Below are positions 8,487 to 17,034 of a stretch of 49,440 nucleotides of DNA, piece after piece (the first letter of the stretch is position 1; every line of letters begins with the position of its first letter). Under the pieces are notes generated by a model, which saw only the letters and a program-made list of their open reading frames with translations, did no database searches and was not told where the DNA came from. Made by a program: the position numbers and the translations under genes. The stretch is taken from positions 1 through 49,440 of the forward strand of contig CAJKMG010000019.1 of NCBI GenBank assembly GCA_905200945.1, read 5' to 3'. The DNA is from an uncultured Akkermansia sp. GTDB taxonomy: Bacteria > Verrucomicrobiota > Verrucomicrobiia > Verrucomicrobiales > Akkermansiaceae.

Positions 8487-9323
8487 ATGCAGTCTGACAC
8501 GGTAGAATGTAAGCCGACCATGTGGTTTACCGGCAGGGCGGTTATCATGGCTCTCATGTTCCTGGGGTTCGGAGTGTATTTTTATTATGATGCGTCCACC
8601 GGATACCCTCAAAAAAATCTGGAGTTTTTCATGCACAAGGCGTTCGTGGACGCTGGAGCCGTGTTTGACCGTGAGGTGAGCGGGAAAGGGGCGTCTGCGG
8701 AAGACTGGGAGCGCATCGTTCTGGCACGCACCGTGAAATTTCCGGAGGGATATGAAATTCCTTCCGATGTGGATCGGAACGCGATGCCGTGGCCTGACAT
8801 TTTGGCGGATTACAATCTGATGTCCGCTCCCGGGAAGGGCTGGAGCGCTGCGTGGCAATCCTATTCCGGAGAAAAACACTATCCCATCAAGCCGGTGGAC
8901 CACCCGTATGACGCCTCCAAAATTTTTGAACAGTGGGTGGCCGGGTGCATTTGCTTGGCTCTTGCCATGGTGGCCCTGTTTTTCCTGGTGAGAACGCGCG
9001 GCAGGAAAATGTCCCTGAACGGGGAAGAGGTGACGGCCGCCGGGGTGGTTTTCCGCGTGGATGACATTGCCCGTCTGGATTTGCGCAGATGGAAACTGAA
9101 AGGGCTGGCCATAGCGACGCTGAAGCCGGAACGCGGAGGGGCACGAATCAGGCTGGACGGCCTGACTTACGGCGGTTTCCGGAAGGAGGATTCTCCCCAT
9201 AACGCGGAAGATTTCATGAAGGCTCTTTTGTCTCTCTACAAAGGAGAAATAGTGGATTATGAAGAAATTCCCGATGCCGGAGGCCCGCCTGCCCGGAAGG
9301 AAGACGAGAAGAGTGCCGTATGA
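8487..9323 (+). CDS. membrane protein of unknown function
   Basis: The 278-residue product has a membrane segment near residues 13-32 (FTGRAVIMALMFLGFGVYFYY), an extracytoplasmic part of about 110 residues, a second membrane segment near 149-169 and a soluble C-terminal part that looks PH-like (strands alternating with ERGGARIRLDGLTYGG). The last four bases overlap the next gene (ATGA), so translation is coupled. I do not recognise the family. The genes downstream encode a TPR protein and a kinase-like/FGE protein. Confidence 0.8.
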   Translation: MQSDTVECKPTMWFTGRAVIMALMFLGFGVYFYYDASTGYPQKNLEFFMHKAFVDAGAVFDREVSGKGASAEDWERIVLARTVKFPEGYEIPSDVDRNAMPWPDILADYNLMSAPGKGWSAAWQSYSGEKHYPIKPVDHPYDASKIFEQWVAGCICLALAMVALFFLVRTRGRKMSLNGEEVTAAGVVFRVDDIARLDLRRWKLKGLAIATLKPERGGARIRLDGLTYGGFRKEDSPHNAEDFMKALLSLYKGEIVDYEEIPDAGGPPARKEDEKSAV

Positions 9324-10531
9324 GCGAGTCCCTTCCACCGGAAAAGGGTTCCCATGACCGTGCGTTCGGCGTCGCCTGCTGGACGCTTGGGGGGCTGGCG
9401 TTTGTTCTGTTGCTGATGGTGGGCGTTTCCTTCAGCCTGTCTGCCCGTACCATGGTGGTGGAAAAAGTGGTGGAGAAGCCTGTTCCTGTTCCGGCGCGGG
9501 AGAATCCGGAGATTCCAGCCGGAGGCGTTGAAGACAGAGCGGCTGAGGAGACGGCGCATAGGGTGAACGCTCCGGCATCCCCTTCTGAAAAGCCTCGTTC
9601 CGTGGAAGAAATGCTCCGGGAAGCTGATTTATCAGATCCGGCTGCCGATTCAGTTCCGGCTGCCGCGGCTGTTGCGGGAGGGGGGGACACTGCCAGCGGA
9701 GCATCTCTTCCCGCCGAGGATCCGGATGATGTCATGCCCCCCATGACGGAGGAAGTGGCGGAGCTTGTCAAGGCGGCCCGGTATGCCCAGATTGAAGGAG
9801 ACCTCAAAGTGGCGGTCGTGAAACTGGAGCAGGCAATGAGGCTGGAACCTGATAACCCGGTGGTGCTTTATTATTATGGGCTTACCTATGAATGGCTGAG
9901 GAACGCGGATAAGTCACGGGAGTTTTTTCTGAAAGTATATACTCAGCGGGAAAAGGCGGGGAAATATTTTGCGCGTGCGGCGCGGCATCTCCAGGCCGGT
10001 TTTTCCAGCCCGGCGGATTTGCGGGGAGATATGTCCTTCGGCACTATTCTTGAATACCGGGATCCGGAATGCCCTGCCGGGGAGCGCGTCAAGCTGATGG
10101 TGCCTATTCTGATGAAGGACGGCCTGAATGTCAGACCGGAGGATTTGCGCGTCATTGTCCAGTTTTTTGACAAAGTCAATGGGAAGAAAGTGGAAAAGAC
10201 GCACGCGCCCGAACCTTCTTCCCGATGCGTTACGGAACCTGCGGATTGGGCGGACGGTGAGGAAATCATTGAAATAACCTACTACATGCCCCCCTTGACG
10301 GAAGAGGAGACGATTGCTTATGGAAGCCTGAAATATTACGGATATACCGCTAAATTGTATTACAAGGGAGAACCGATGGATTGCCATGCTTCGCCTCCCG
10401 TGCTATTTTTGCTGGAACAGATGAATCAAAGCTCCCCTTCCGGGTTGCCCGAGATTTATGACGGCGGTTTGCTTCCCCCTGTAGAGGCGGCTCCGGTTTC
10501 TGATTCCTATGAATCCCTTTTGCCTCCCTGA
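9320..10531 (+). CDS. TPR-containing single-pass membrane protein
   Basis: This 403-residue protein has one membrane segment near residues 15-39 (FGVACWTLGGLAFVLLLMVGVSF), a disordered Pro/Glu/Ala-rich linker (50-130), TPR-like helices near 135-215 (GDLKVAVVKLEQAMRLEPDNPVV read in two pieces), and a C-terminal beta-rich domain. TPR regions bind partner proteins. It overlaps its upstream neighbour by 4 bp and its downstream neighbour by 1 bp (TGATG), so the three products are probably made in fixed ratio and may form one complex. Confidence 0.85.
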   Translation: MSESLPPEKGSHDRAFGVACWTLGGLAFVLLLMVGVSFSLSARTMVVEKVVEKPVPVPARENPEIPAGGVEDRAAEETAHRVNAPASPSEKPRSVEEMLREADLSDPAADSVPAAAAVAGGGDTASGASLPAEDPDDVMPPMTEEVAELVKAARYAQIEGDLKVAVVKLEQAMRLEPDNPVVLYYYGLTYEWLRNADKSREFFLKVYTQREKAGKYFARAARHLQAGFSSPADLRGDMSFGTILEYRDPECPAGERVKLMVPILMKDGLNVRPEDLRVIVQFFDKVNGKKVEKTHAPEPSSRCVTEPADWADGEEIIEITYYMPPLTEEETIAYGSLKYYGYTAKLYYKGEPMDCHASPPVLFLLEQMNQSSPSGLPEIYDGGLLPPVEAAPVSDSYESLLPP

Positions 10532-12069
10532 TGCCTGGTTTGTCCATGTTTGACCTTCCCCACAACTTTGGCGACTACACGCTGGTGGCATTCATTGGCC
10601 GCACGCGCGGAGGAATTCTTTATCAGGCCATCCAACAGGGCATGGACCGTTCCGTGTTCCTGGAATTACTGGAACCGGGCAATTCGGAGGGAGTGGGCGT
10701 GGAGGATTTCCTGATGAAGGCCCGCACGCGCGCCGTCATCAATGCTCCGGTGCTGGGCACCGTTTATGAAGCGTCCCAGGCCCAGGGGTACTGGTTCGTC
10801 ACCAGCGAACAACTGGGAGGCGCATCCCTCCAGTCCATGCTGGACCGCGGGCAGACCCTGTCCATGAAGGATTTGCTGAAAGTGATTGAAACGGTCGGCA
10901 ACATGTGCGGCAGGTATGAACGTCTGCGGACTGCTTTCAATATCATGGAGCCGCGTCACATTTTCCTGGATGACAAGTCCGCCGTGCGGCTGATGAATAC
11001 GGCCGTGCCCGGTGATTTTCATGAAGAGACATCCCGCGCCCAGATGAAACGCCTGGGCGTTGACCTGCCGCCTCTCGTGACGCCGGATGTGCCCGGGACC
11101 ACGCGGCTGCGCACCCTGCTGGAATGGATGAGGGAAGGGCAGAGCGGCAAGCCTATGCAATGGGACCAGGTTATGGACCTGGTTGCTGCGGTCCGTGAAC
11201 AGCTGGGGCTTTCCCCCCGGGTTACCACCCACCGTTATACCGTTCCCGTGGAATCCCGCGGAAAAGCCGGAAAAAGGCTGCTTTGGGCCGGAACGGGCCT
11301 GCTGGGCGCGGGGATAGCCGCGGCTGCCGTTCTTCTTTTGTTCCCCCGGGAGAAGGAGACTGTATCTCCCCCCCATGTTCCGGCTCCTAAACATTACCCG
11401 GATTTTTCCGCCAGCGATCATACGGAAGTCCGCGTAACTCTTCCCGGAGGAGGGGAATTGATTGTGGGAGCCCATGAAATTACCCTGGAATCCTACCGCC
11501 TGTTTTTGGACCAGTGGGCACGCCTTACTCCGGAGTTGAGGGAGGAATATTCCCATCCGGACCAGCCGGACAAGAGGACTGCCTCCCATATTCCCCGGGA
11601 CTGGGATGCTATGTGGAAGGCGGCTTCCATGCCGGGAGGAAAATGGAAAGGCAGGAGAATAACGCCCCGCTCTCCCGTCGTCAATGTTACTTTCTGGGAT
11701 GCCTGGGCGTATGCGAGATGGAAGCCCGTGTCTCCCGGAGAACCGCGTTACCGTCTGCCCGAGCGCGGGGAATGGATGGCTCTGGGGAATATGATGGAAA
11801 CGGGTGAAAAGGGGGACAAGACGCTGGTGATTGACAGATACAGCAATGATTACGATTTAAAGACCGGCGTATGCGGCATGGCTTCCGGAGTGATGGAATG
11901 GACTTCTTCCATGGAAAAGGATCCTGCCCGCGTGAAGGAGCCCCCGGGGCCGGTGGCTTGCGGCGGAGACTGGAGGCAGCCCGGCATCTCCAACCGGGTG
12001 GAATACCTGCGCTCCCGCAGCGAAAGCCGGGACAACCTGGGGTTCAGAATCGTGCGGAATGTTCGCTGA
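10531..12069 (+). CDS. degenerate Ser/Thr kinase-like domain, membrane segment and FGE-sulfatase (SUMF1-type) domain
   Basis: In this 512-residue protein, residues 10-200 follow the protein-kinase pattern (GDYTLVAFIGRTRGGILYQA, then VFLELLEPG), but the catalytic Lys is replaced, the HRD loop reads MEPRHIFLD, and the DFG position reads MNT, so it should not phosphorylate. One membrane segment lies near 249-272. The C-terminal 200 residues show formylglycine-generating-enzyme fold motifs (SPVVNVTFWDAWAYARW, YRLPERGEW, NLGFRIVR). FGE-fold proteins are often binding or scaffold modules. Fusion with an inactive kinase suggests a signalling or anchoring role in the envelope. It overlaps the upstream gene by one base. 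Confidence 0.82.
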   Translation: MPGLSMFDLPHNFGDYTLVAFIGRTRGGILYQAIQQGMDRSVFLELLEPGNSEGVGVEDFLMKARTRAVINAPVLGTVYEASQAQGYWFVTSEQLGGASLQSMLDRGQTLSMKDLLKVIETVGNMCGRYERLRTAFNIMEPRHIFLDDKSAVRLMNTAVPGDFHEETSRAQMKRLGVDLPPLVTPDVPGTTRLRTLLEWMREGQSGKPMQWDQVMDLVAAVREQLGLSPRVTTHRYTVPVESRGKAGKRLLWAGTGLLGAGIAAAAVLLLFPREKETVSPPHVPAPKHYPDFSASDHTEVRVTLPGGGELIVGAHEITLESYRLFLDQWARLTPELREEYSHPDQPDKRTASHIPRDWDAMWKAASMPGGKWKGRRITPRSPVVNVTFWDAWAYARWKPVSPGEPRYRLPERGEWMALGNMMETGEKGDKTLVIDRYSNDYDLKTGVCGMASGVMEWTSSMEKDPARVKEPPGPVACGGDWRQPGISNRVEYLRSRSESRDNLGFRIVRNVR

Positions 12070-12103
12070 CCTGTTTAACAACAACACTTAACATACCAAT
12101 ATC

Positions 12104-12946
12104 ATGAAACATATCCTTGTAATGCTGCTGGCCCTGCTGGGGGCGTCCGGGGCTCTGGCCCAGATTTACGTGAAAGTCGTTCCGGAAAAGAAGACCTTCC
12201 TAAGCGGGGAAGCCATGTATATGAGGCTGACCATTACCAATAATTCCGGCGTGCCCGTGGAACTGAAGAGCCGGGAATATTCCTCCTGGCTGGATATCCA
12301 TGTGGAGCATTCCACTGCAGGGGCGGAGCTCCCCCAGTCCAAGTTTGCCCTGTTTCCTCCTCTCAAGGTTCCGGCTGGAATGAGTGTTTCCCGCAAGATA
12401 GATCTGCGCCATTTCTATGACTTGTCCCGTGAGGGCAACTACCATGTGCAGGCCGTTGTAAAAATGCCCAACCAAAAGGATATGTTTGCTTCCCAGAAAT
12501 CCCTGTTTGCCGTCCGGACGGGAACACCCATGTGGTCCCAGACCGTAGCCATTCCGGCCAGTGCCAAGCGGTGCACTTTTTCCATTTGCACCATTGCCGT
12601 GCGGGGAATCCAGAAGTTGTATGTACAGACGAAGGATCCGGATACGGGAGTGGCCTATAATGCCGTGTGCATCGGGGACTGGCTGGGGACCACGCGTCCG
12701 CAGTGCATGGTGGACGGCAAGGCGAATGTCCATGTTTTCTTCCCAACTACTCCCATGCTGAGCGCGTATTCCCGCATCAACTACCGGGGAACCATGGAGA
12801 AGCTCCAGTACTATAAAAAGGTGGTGGGAGCCCCCTCCATGGTCTTTCTCCCGGACGGCAGCGTGCGTGTGACGGGAGCCGTCCATTATGATCCTACCGT
12901 AAAGCCTAAGACGGTGCCGGATGCCGCTGACGTTCCCGGCATGTGA
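12104..12946 (+). CDS. secreted beta-sandwich protein of unknown function
   Basis: The 280-residue protein starts with a signal peptide (MKHILVMLLALLGASGALAQ). After cleavage it opens with an Ig-like or DUF-type beta-sandwich pattern (KTFLSGEAMYMRLTITNN) with a second beta-rich part after residue 140. It follows the kinase-like gene by 34 bp and may belong to the same transcript. A similar opening pattern appears in the secreted protein at 48362-48949. No catalytic residues are evident. Confidence 0.8.
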   Translation: MKHILVMLLALLGASGALAQIYVKVVPEKKTFLSGEAMYMRLTITNNSGVPVELKSREYSSWLDIHVEHSTAGAELPQSKFALFPPLKVPAGMSVSRKIDLRHFYDLSREGNYHVQAVVKMPNQKDMFASQKSLFAVRTGTPMWSQTVAIPASAKRCTFSICTIAVRGIQKLYVQTKDPDTGVAYNAVCIGDWLGTTRPQCMVDGKANVHVFFPTTPMLSAYSRINYRGTMEKLQYYKKVVGAPSMVFLPDGSVRVTGAVHYDPTVKPKTVPDAADVPGM

Positions 12947-12982
12947 ATCCGTCCGGGAGCGCCGGGAGGCCTACAGGAGGGA

Positions 12983-13014
12983 ACGGGAAGAGGCAAATGT
13001 GTTGCCTCTCCCGT
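12983..13014. terminator. hairpin between convergent genes
   Basis: ACGGGAAGAGGCAA at 12983-12996 pairs with TTGCCTCTCCCGT at 13002-13014 with one bulged A. It lies between the plus-strand secreted-protein gene and the minus-strand protease-like gene. There is no clear T tract on either side, so termination is an inference from location. Confidence 0.5.
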
Positions 13015-13049
13015 ACCGGAAAAAGGAGATATTCCGGTATTTTCCTGAG

Positions 13050-14069
13050 TTATTTTTCCTGTTGAGGCGCGTTTTTCAGGATATTTTGCACGCTTTTCTG
13101 TACAAGGCTGACGGGAAGGGCGTAATTTTCCGCCCGGTTCACTCTGGCGATGTTCATGCCGACGAGCTCCCCCTTGAGATTGAGCAGCGGGCCTCCCATC
13201 AGCGTGTACCGGGAAGGGGTGTCATGCTGGAGGATCATAGGGAAATCATCCCTGCGTTTGCTGAAACCGCCGCTGATCAGGTCATTGGAATCCTCAGGAG
13301 CGTTTTCTCCCAGGGCCTGACGTCTGGAACCCAGCGTGATGGTGTAGGATAACCTTTTATCTTTTCGTTTGACTTTCAGTGTCACTTTTTCCCCAACTTT
13401 TTTCCTGGACAGAATGGGGGAAACGGCATTCAGCGCAGTAATGGGCATGCCGTCCACCGCCAGAATCTCATCTCCGGCCATGGCGCCGGCTTGGGCCGCA
13501 GGGCCGTCCTTGATAACTTCCTGAATGGAACAGAGGGTGCCGAAAACGACGCCCAGATAGGCGGTGTCTCCGCTCGGGATGGGGCGCTGCGCCGCACTAA
13601 GGGTTCCCAGCTGGGGCCGTCTGGAAGTACGGGTGGTGGAACCGTTGCTTACTACCAGAGTTCCCATGGCGGCATCATTGCTGACGGGGCCGGGGGCGCG
13701 CAGGCCTGAGGCCTCCACTTTCACTACCGCGATGTCTGTGGAGGGATCCGAGCCAATTTCCCTGAACTGCCCATATTTGGAAGAACCTACCCGGATAGTC
13801 AAATTCCTGTAGGAATGGAGTTCCGATGCCTTGGTGGCGATATAGCCGTCCGGGCTCATCACAATGCCGTAAATCACAACATCATGACCGGAAAAGAAAA
13901 CTGCGCTTAAGTCCTGAAGCCGTTCGCGGATAGGTTCGATGGTTTTCAGAACAGCTTTCCCGTTGATTCTCTGTTCAAAATCCAGGCTTCCGCTGTTTTC
14001 TTCCGACAGAGCGGGATGGAACAGGGAGAAGGCCAGGGGAGACAGGCAGACGAAGAAAGAAAATTTCAT
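13050..14069 (-). CDS. secreted trypsin-like pseudoprotease with an inserted PDZ domain
   Basis: This 339-residue protein has a signal peptide (MKFSFFVCLSPLAFSLFHPA) and an HtrA-type fold. The catalytic Asp is present (TDIAVVKV, D112), but the His position reads ATKASEL and the Ser position reads LMGGPLLN with Met291, so two of three catalytic residues are gone. A PDZ domain (about 171-248: YLGVVFG, GDEILAVDGMPI) lies before the GGP strand, so it sits inside the protease fold and not after it. It overlaps the upstream active protease gene by ATGA. I infer a binding or regulatory partner of that protease. Confidence 0.82.
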   Translation of the reverse strand: MKFSFFVCLSPLAFSLFHPALSEENSGSLDFEQRINGKAVLKTIEPIRERLQDLSAVFFSGHDVVIYGIVMSPDGYIATKASELHSYRNLTIRVGSSKYGQFREIGSDPSTDIAVVKVEASGLRAPGPVSNDAAMGTLVVSNGSTTRTSRRPQLGTLSAAQRPIPSGDTAYLGVVFGTLCSIQEVIKDGPAAQAGAMAGDEILAVDGMPITALNAVSPILSRKKVGEKVTLKVKRKDKRLSYTITLGSRRQALGENAPEDSNDLISGGFSKRRDDFPMILQHDTPSRYTLMGGPLLNLKGELVGMNIARVNRAENYALPVSLVQKSVQNILKNAPQQEK

Positions 14070-14830
14070 GATGGCTGAGGGGTGGATGGCTGGCTGTCCT
14101 GTTCCGGCGACGGCGTCGCGGAGGGCTTTCCTTCCGCTGTCTCCTCCGTCAGAGCATCGAAATCCTTCATGGGAACGTGAAGGTTGTCTTCAAGACCGGA
14201 GCCGACCCGGCTGTGAATGCCAATCAGCTTTCCATCCAGATTGAAAAGAGGGCCGCCGGAATCTCCTCGAATCAACTTGCAGTCCGTCTGAATGACGCCG
14301 TTTTTGAGGGAAACCACCCTCCCCAGGCGCACCATCGGGCCGCGTTTCCGGTCCAGACCTCCGCCGTGCCCCAGCGCGAATACCCAGTCCCCCACACGAG
14401 GCATTTCTTCCGCCTTTTCCACGCAGGGCAGGTTTTTGTTCAATTTGGACGTGATTCTAGCCATGCCTGCGTCCGAATTATTGTTTTGCGCCGTGGTTTT
14501 TCCTGGCAGAGACGTTCCATCCGGCAGGATGACTTTGAGCGTGGTTCCCTTTCTGTCCACGACGTGGGCCGCTGAAAAAACCAGGCCTTTTTCCGAAACC
14601 AGGATGCCGGAGCCGCTGCCGTTGTTTACTTCAATGCAGACCAGGGCGGGGAGTACCCGGGGAAGCATTTGCTGAAGCTGGTGTTCAATTTGCTGCAAGT
14701 CCTCTATGGATTGCGGTGTGGAGGCCAGGAGACCGGCTCCATCGGCGGACTGAGCCGGAGCTGGCGGAACCAGTAATGCCGTGCCGCAGAGAATGGCGGA
14801 AAAACAGGGGAGCCGGAGAGCCGGGGTCAT
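14066..14830 (-). CDS. secreted trypsin-like serine protease
   Basis: The 254-residue product has a signal peptide (residues 1-27, ending APAQS) and a complete His89 (SAAHVV), Asp120 (SDAGMARI), Ser191 (RGDSGGPLFN) triad. No PDZ domain follows; the C-terminus is a Pro/Ser/Thr-rich tail. It should act in the periplasm or outside the cell. It starts 12 bp after a 43-residue membrane protein gene and overlaps the pseudoprotease gene by 4 bp, so the two products are probably partners. Confidence 0.88.
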   Translation of the reverse strand: MTPALRLPCFSAILCGTALLVPPAPAQSADGAGLLASTPQSIEDLQQIEHQLQQMLPRVLPALVCIEVNNGSGSGILVSEKGLVFSAAHVVDRKGTTLKVILPDGTSLPGKTTAQNNNSDAGMARITSKLNKNLPCVEKAEEMPRVGDWVFALGHGGGLDRKRGPMVRLGRVVSLKNGVIQTDCKLIRGDSGGPLFNLDGKLIGIHSRVGSGLEDNLHVPMKDFDALTEETAEGKPSATPSPEQDSQPSTPQPS

Positions 14831-14842
14831 GGTTGCCGGGGA

Positions 14843-14974
14843 TTATTGCTCAGAGACGGGAGTTTCCGTCTTCTGCTGCTGGTCTTCCTGTCCGCTGCCC
14901 ACCAGGGAATCATGGTAATACACGCCAATAAACAGGCCTGCCAGCGTAATAAGGGTGATGAGGAGCTCTTTCAT
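14843..14974 (-). CDS. small single-pass membrane protein, 43 residues
   Basis: ATG at 14974 to TAA at 14843-14845 gives MKELLITLITLAGLFIGVYY and a polar, Gln/Glu-rich tail. The hydrophobic stretch fits one membrane segment or an uncleaved signal anchor. It lies 12 bp upstream of the serine protease gene on the same strand. No Shine-Dalgarno site is evident. The call rests on the membrane-like composition and the operon spacing. Confidence 0.6.
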   Translation of the reverse strand: MKELLITLITLAGLFIGVYYHDSLVGSGQEDQQQKTETPVSEQ

Positions 14975-15095
14975 GCCGTCACAGCATAGAATGCGTCTTT
15001 GAATCTGACGAGAGAATTCCATTGATAAGCCGCATTTTGATGCAGTTCGGCAGGGCGGGGGATGAACGCGGGTGAGGAAATAGCCAAAATAAAGG

Positions 15096-15123
15096 TTGCT
15101 TTTTCCCGTGATAGGCGTATAAA
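15096..15123 (+). promoter_or_regulatory. sigma-70-like promoter of the tRNA-Gly gene
   Basis: TTGCTT at 15096-15101 and TATAAA at 15118-15123 are separated by 16 bases, about 40 bp upstream of the tRNA. The spacing and the match to the consensus are good. Confidence 0.7.
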
Positions 15124-15162
15124 TCCTCCAGTGGCCATTTCCGGTCTGCCGGCTTATCTAAA

Positions 15163-15237
15163 GCGGATGTAGCTCAGGGGTAGAGCGCAACCTTGCCAAG
15201 GTTGATGTCGTGGGTTCGAATCCCATCATCCGCTCCA
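15163..15237 (+). tRNA. tRNA-Gly (anticodon GCC)
   Basis: The cloverleaf is complete. GCGGATG pairs with CATCCGC in the acceptor stem; the anticodon arm CCTTGCCAAGG carries GCC; the T arm GTGGGTTCGAATCCCAT is canonical. The gene encodes its own CCA end (15235-15237). It reads glycine codons GGC and GGT. Confidence 0.97.
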
Positions 15238-15441
15238 TTTTTTTAGCCCCCCTACCGGTTTCGTGCGGGAATAGAAAGTTTGCTTAAACAGCGGTGTTGC
15301 CGTTTAGTCGTTTGAAGGCGCGGAAGGGGATATGGCGGCTTGTTCATCCTTGCAGAGGTGAAACAAGAGCAGGACACCTTGTTTGCGACGAATCCTCATG
15401 CTCTGTCCCGTCTTTGTTGCTTTCCTCCGGAAGGCGGAGAA

Positions 15442-16632
15442 TTATTGCGGAAAGCCGTTTTCCTGAATGACGGGAGTTTCCTTTGGAAGGACTTTTCTTT
15501 TCAAAAACAGCGCTGTCAAATATTTACGAACCGGTTCATCATAGAGTTTCAGGCAGAGCCAGGCCAGCAGAATGCTTCCAATGACGACGGCCAGGGCCCC
15601 GGGAAGGGAGGCCAGGAAGGGGAGCTTTTCATTTTTCACCCATGCATAGTACAAGTAGATGAACGGGTAATGCACCATGTACAGGGGGTAGGAGATGTTG
15701 CCAAGGAAACGGCATATTTTATCCGTATAAGGGTCTGTAATTTTACCGGAAGCGCCGAAGAGGAGGATGAGCGGGAAAAATACCGCGAAGCACGCTGTTT
15801 CATAGAGGCTGTTCATCCAGAAAGCATTTTGTCCTCCCAGCCGGGGAACGGCCAGCAGAAGGGCGAGGGACAGCCCGCATACCCAGAAAGAGTTTCTGAC
15901 GTTGAACGGCTTGAACAGGCGGAACAGGCGGAACAGGAGCAGCCCGGCTGAGAAGGAGTACAACAGGCGCAGGGAGCCGCCTGTCCATTCCGTGCCGGTC
16001 ATGGAGAATCCGGAGCATATGTCTCCGTTGGGCCCCCAGAAGCTGAAGGAGGCAAGGCCGCATCCGGCCGTGACAACCAGTATTGTCAGGGAGCGTGTGG
16101 AGAGTTTCCTGATGAAGAGGGCATAAAGAAGGTTGCCGATGTATTCAAAGAACAGGGACCAGCTCGGGCCGTTGAGCGGGTACATTTCTCCCAGACCCCG
16201 GATTTCCATGCCGGGAGGAGATGGAATGAGCAGAATGTTGACGAAGGTGGCGGCGAACAGGGAGATGGCCGCCACCTGCGATACGTCCCATACGGGGCAG
16301 CCCTGGAAATAGAAGATAAGCGCGCCGATAAGCGCCCCTATCGCCACCATAGGCTGCAGGCGTATAAGACGGCGTTTGATGAATTCCCTGGTCGTCATCG
16401 TTTTCCAGCGGTTGTCATAGGCGTAGCCGATAACAAAGCCGGAAAGCATGAAGAAGAAATCGACGGCCAGGTAGCCGTGGTTGATGATTTGGTCCACATG
16501 GCTGGTGGCGTAGGCTTCAAAGATGTGGAACCATACGACGACAATGGCGGCCACGCCGCGCAAGCCGTCAAGAATGTGGTAGTGATGTTTTTCACTATCA
16601 GGGGGAATGGGAGGAGGCTGCGTTTTCAACAT
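15442..16632 (-). CDS. acyltransferase 3 (OafA/YrhL-like) integral membrane protein
   Basis: This 396-residue protein opens with the family pattern YHILDGLRGVAAIVVVWFHI, including the His used in catalysis, followed by FFMLSGFVIGYAYDNRW with the RW(K) region after the second helix. About ten membrane helices follow, including the GPSWSLFFEY motif. Such enzymes O-acetylate surface sugars or lipids. There is no cotranscribed neighbour: a tRNA lies on one side and a 400-bp gap on the other. The acceptor cannot be told from the sequence. Confidence 0.92.
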   Translation of the reverse strand: MLKTQPPPIPPDSEKHHYHILDGLRGVAAIVVVWFHIFEAYATSHVDQIINHGYLAVDFFFMLSGFVIGYAYDNRWKTMTTREFIKRRLIRLQPMVAIGALIGALIFYFQGCPVWDVSQVAAISLFAATFVNILLIPSPPGMEIRGLGEMYPLNGPSWSLFFEYIGNLLYALFIRKLSTRSLTILVVTAGCGLASFSFWGPNGDICSGFSMTGTEWTGGSLRLLYSFSAGLLLFRLFRLFKPFNVRNSFWVCGLSLALLLAVPRLGGQNAFWMNSLYETACFAVFFPLILLFGASGKITDPYTDKICRFLGNISYPLYMVHYPFIYLYYAWVKNEKLPFLASLPGALAVVIGSILLAWLCLKLYDEPVRKYLTALFLKRKVLPKETPVIQENGFPQ

Positions 16633-17034
16633 GAGAGAAGCTGTTGTTCGTTGCTGTTTTTGTTTTAATGTGAAAGTCTGGCTGCTTGTTTTTCGTCTTC
16701 CCGGTGGATGCAGGTTCTCCGGAAACGCAGCCGTCGAGTTGCCTAATCAAATACCCTTTTTCCCTGCAGTTTCTTTCAACAGTCGTTTCCTGTCTTATCC
16801 GCCGGCAGGGAGATGAACGGAATGAACGGTGGTTTTCCGGAGGGGCGAGTCACTTGTGCAGAGGAGAAGGCAAGCGACCGGGAATCCCGTCAGAATGGAA
16901 ACGGTTTTTGTAAAAGAGCAGGGTGTTGATTGCTGACCGTCCGATTTCCGGAGACAAGAGTTTCCAGCCTGCTTTTTCTGTGCTGCGGCGTTTTTCCGGA
17001 ATGGGAAAAAGGGCCTGGCAGGGGATCGGAATGT
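16633..17034. other. intergenic stretch with no supported gene
   Basis: About 400 bp lie upstream of the acyltransferase and downstream of the repressor gene. Short frames are present on both strands, but none has a good start, a recognisable domain or operon spacing. The acyltransferase promoter should be in the left part. Confidence 0.5.
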
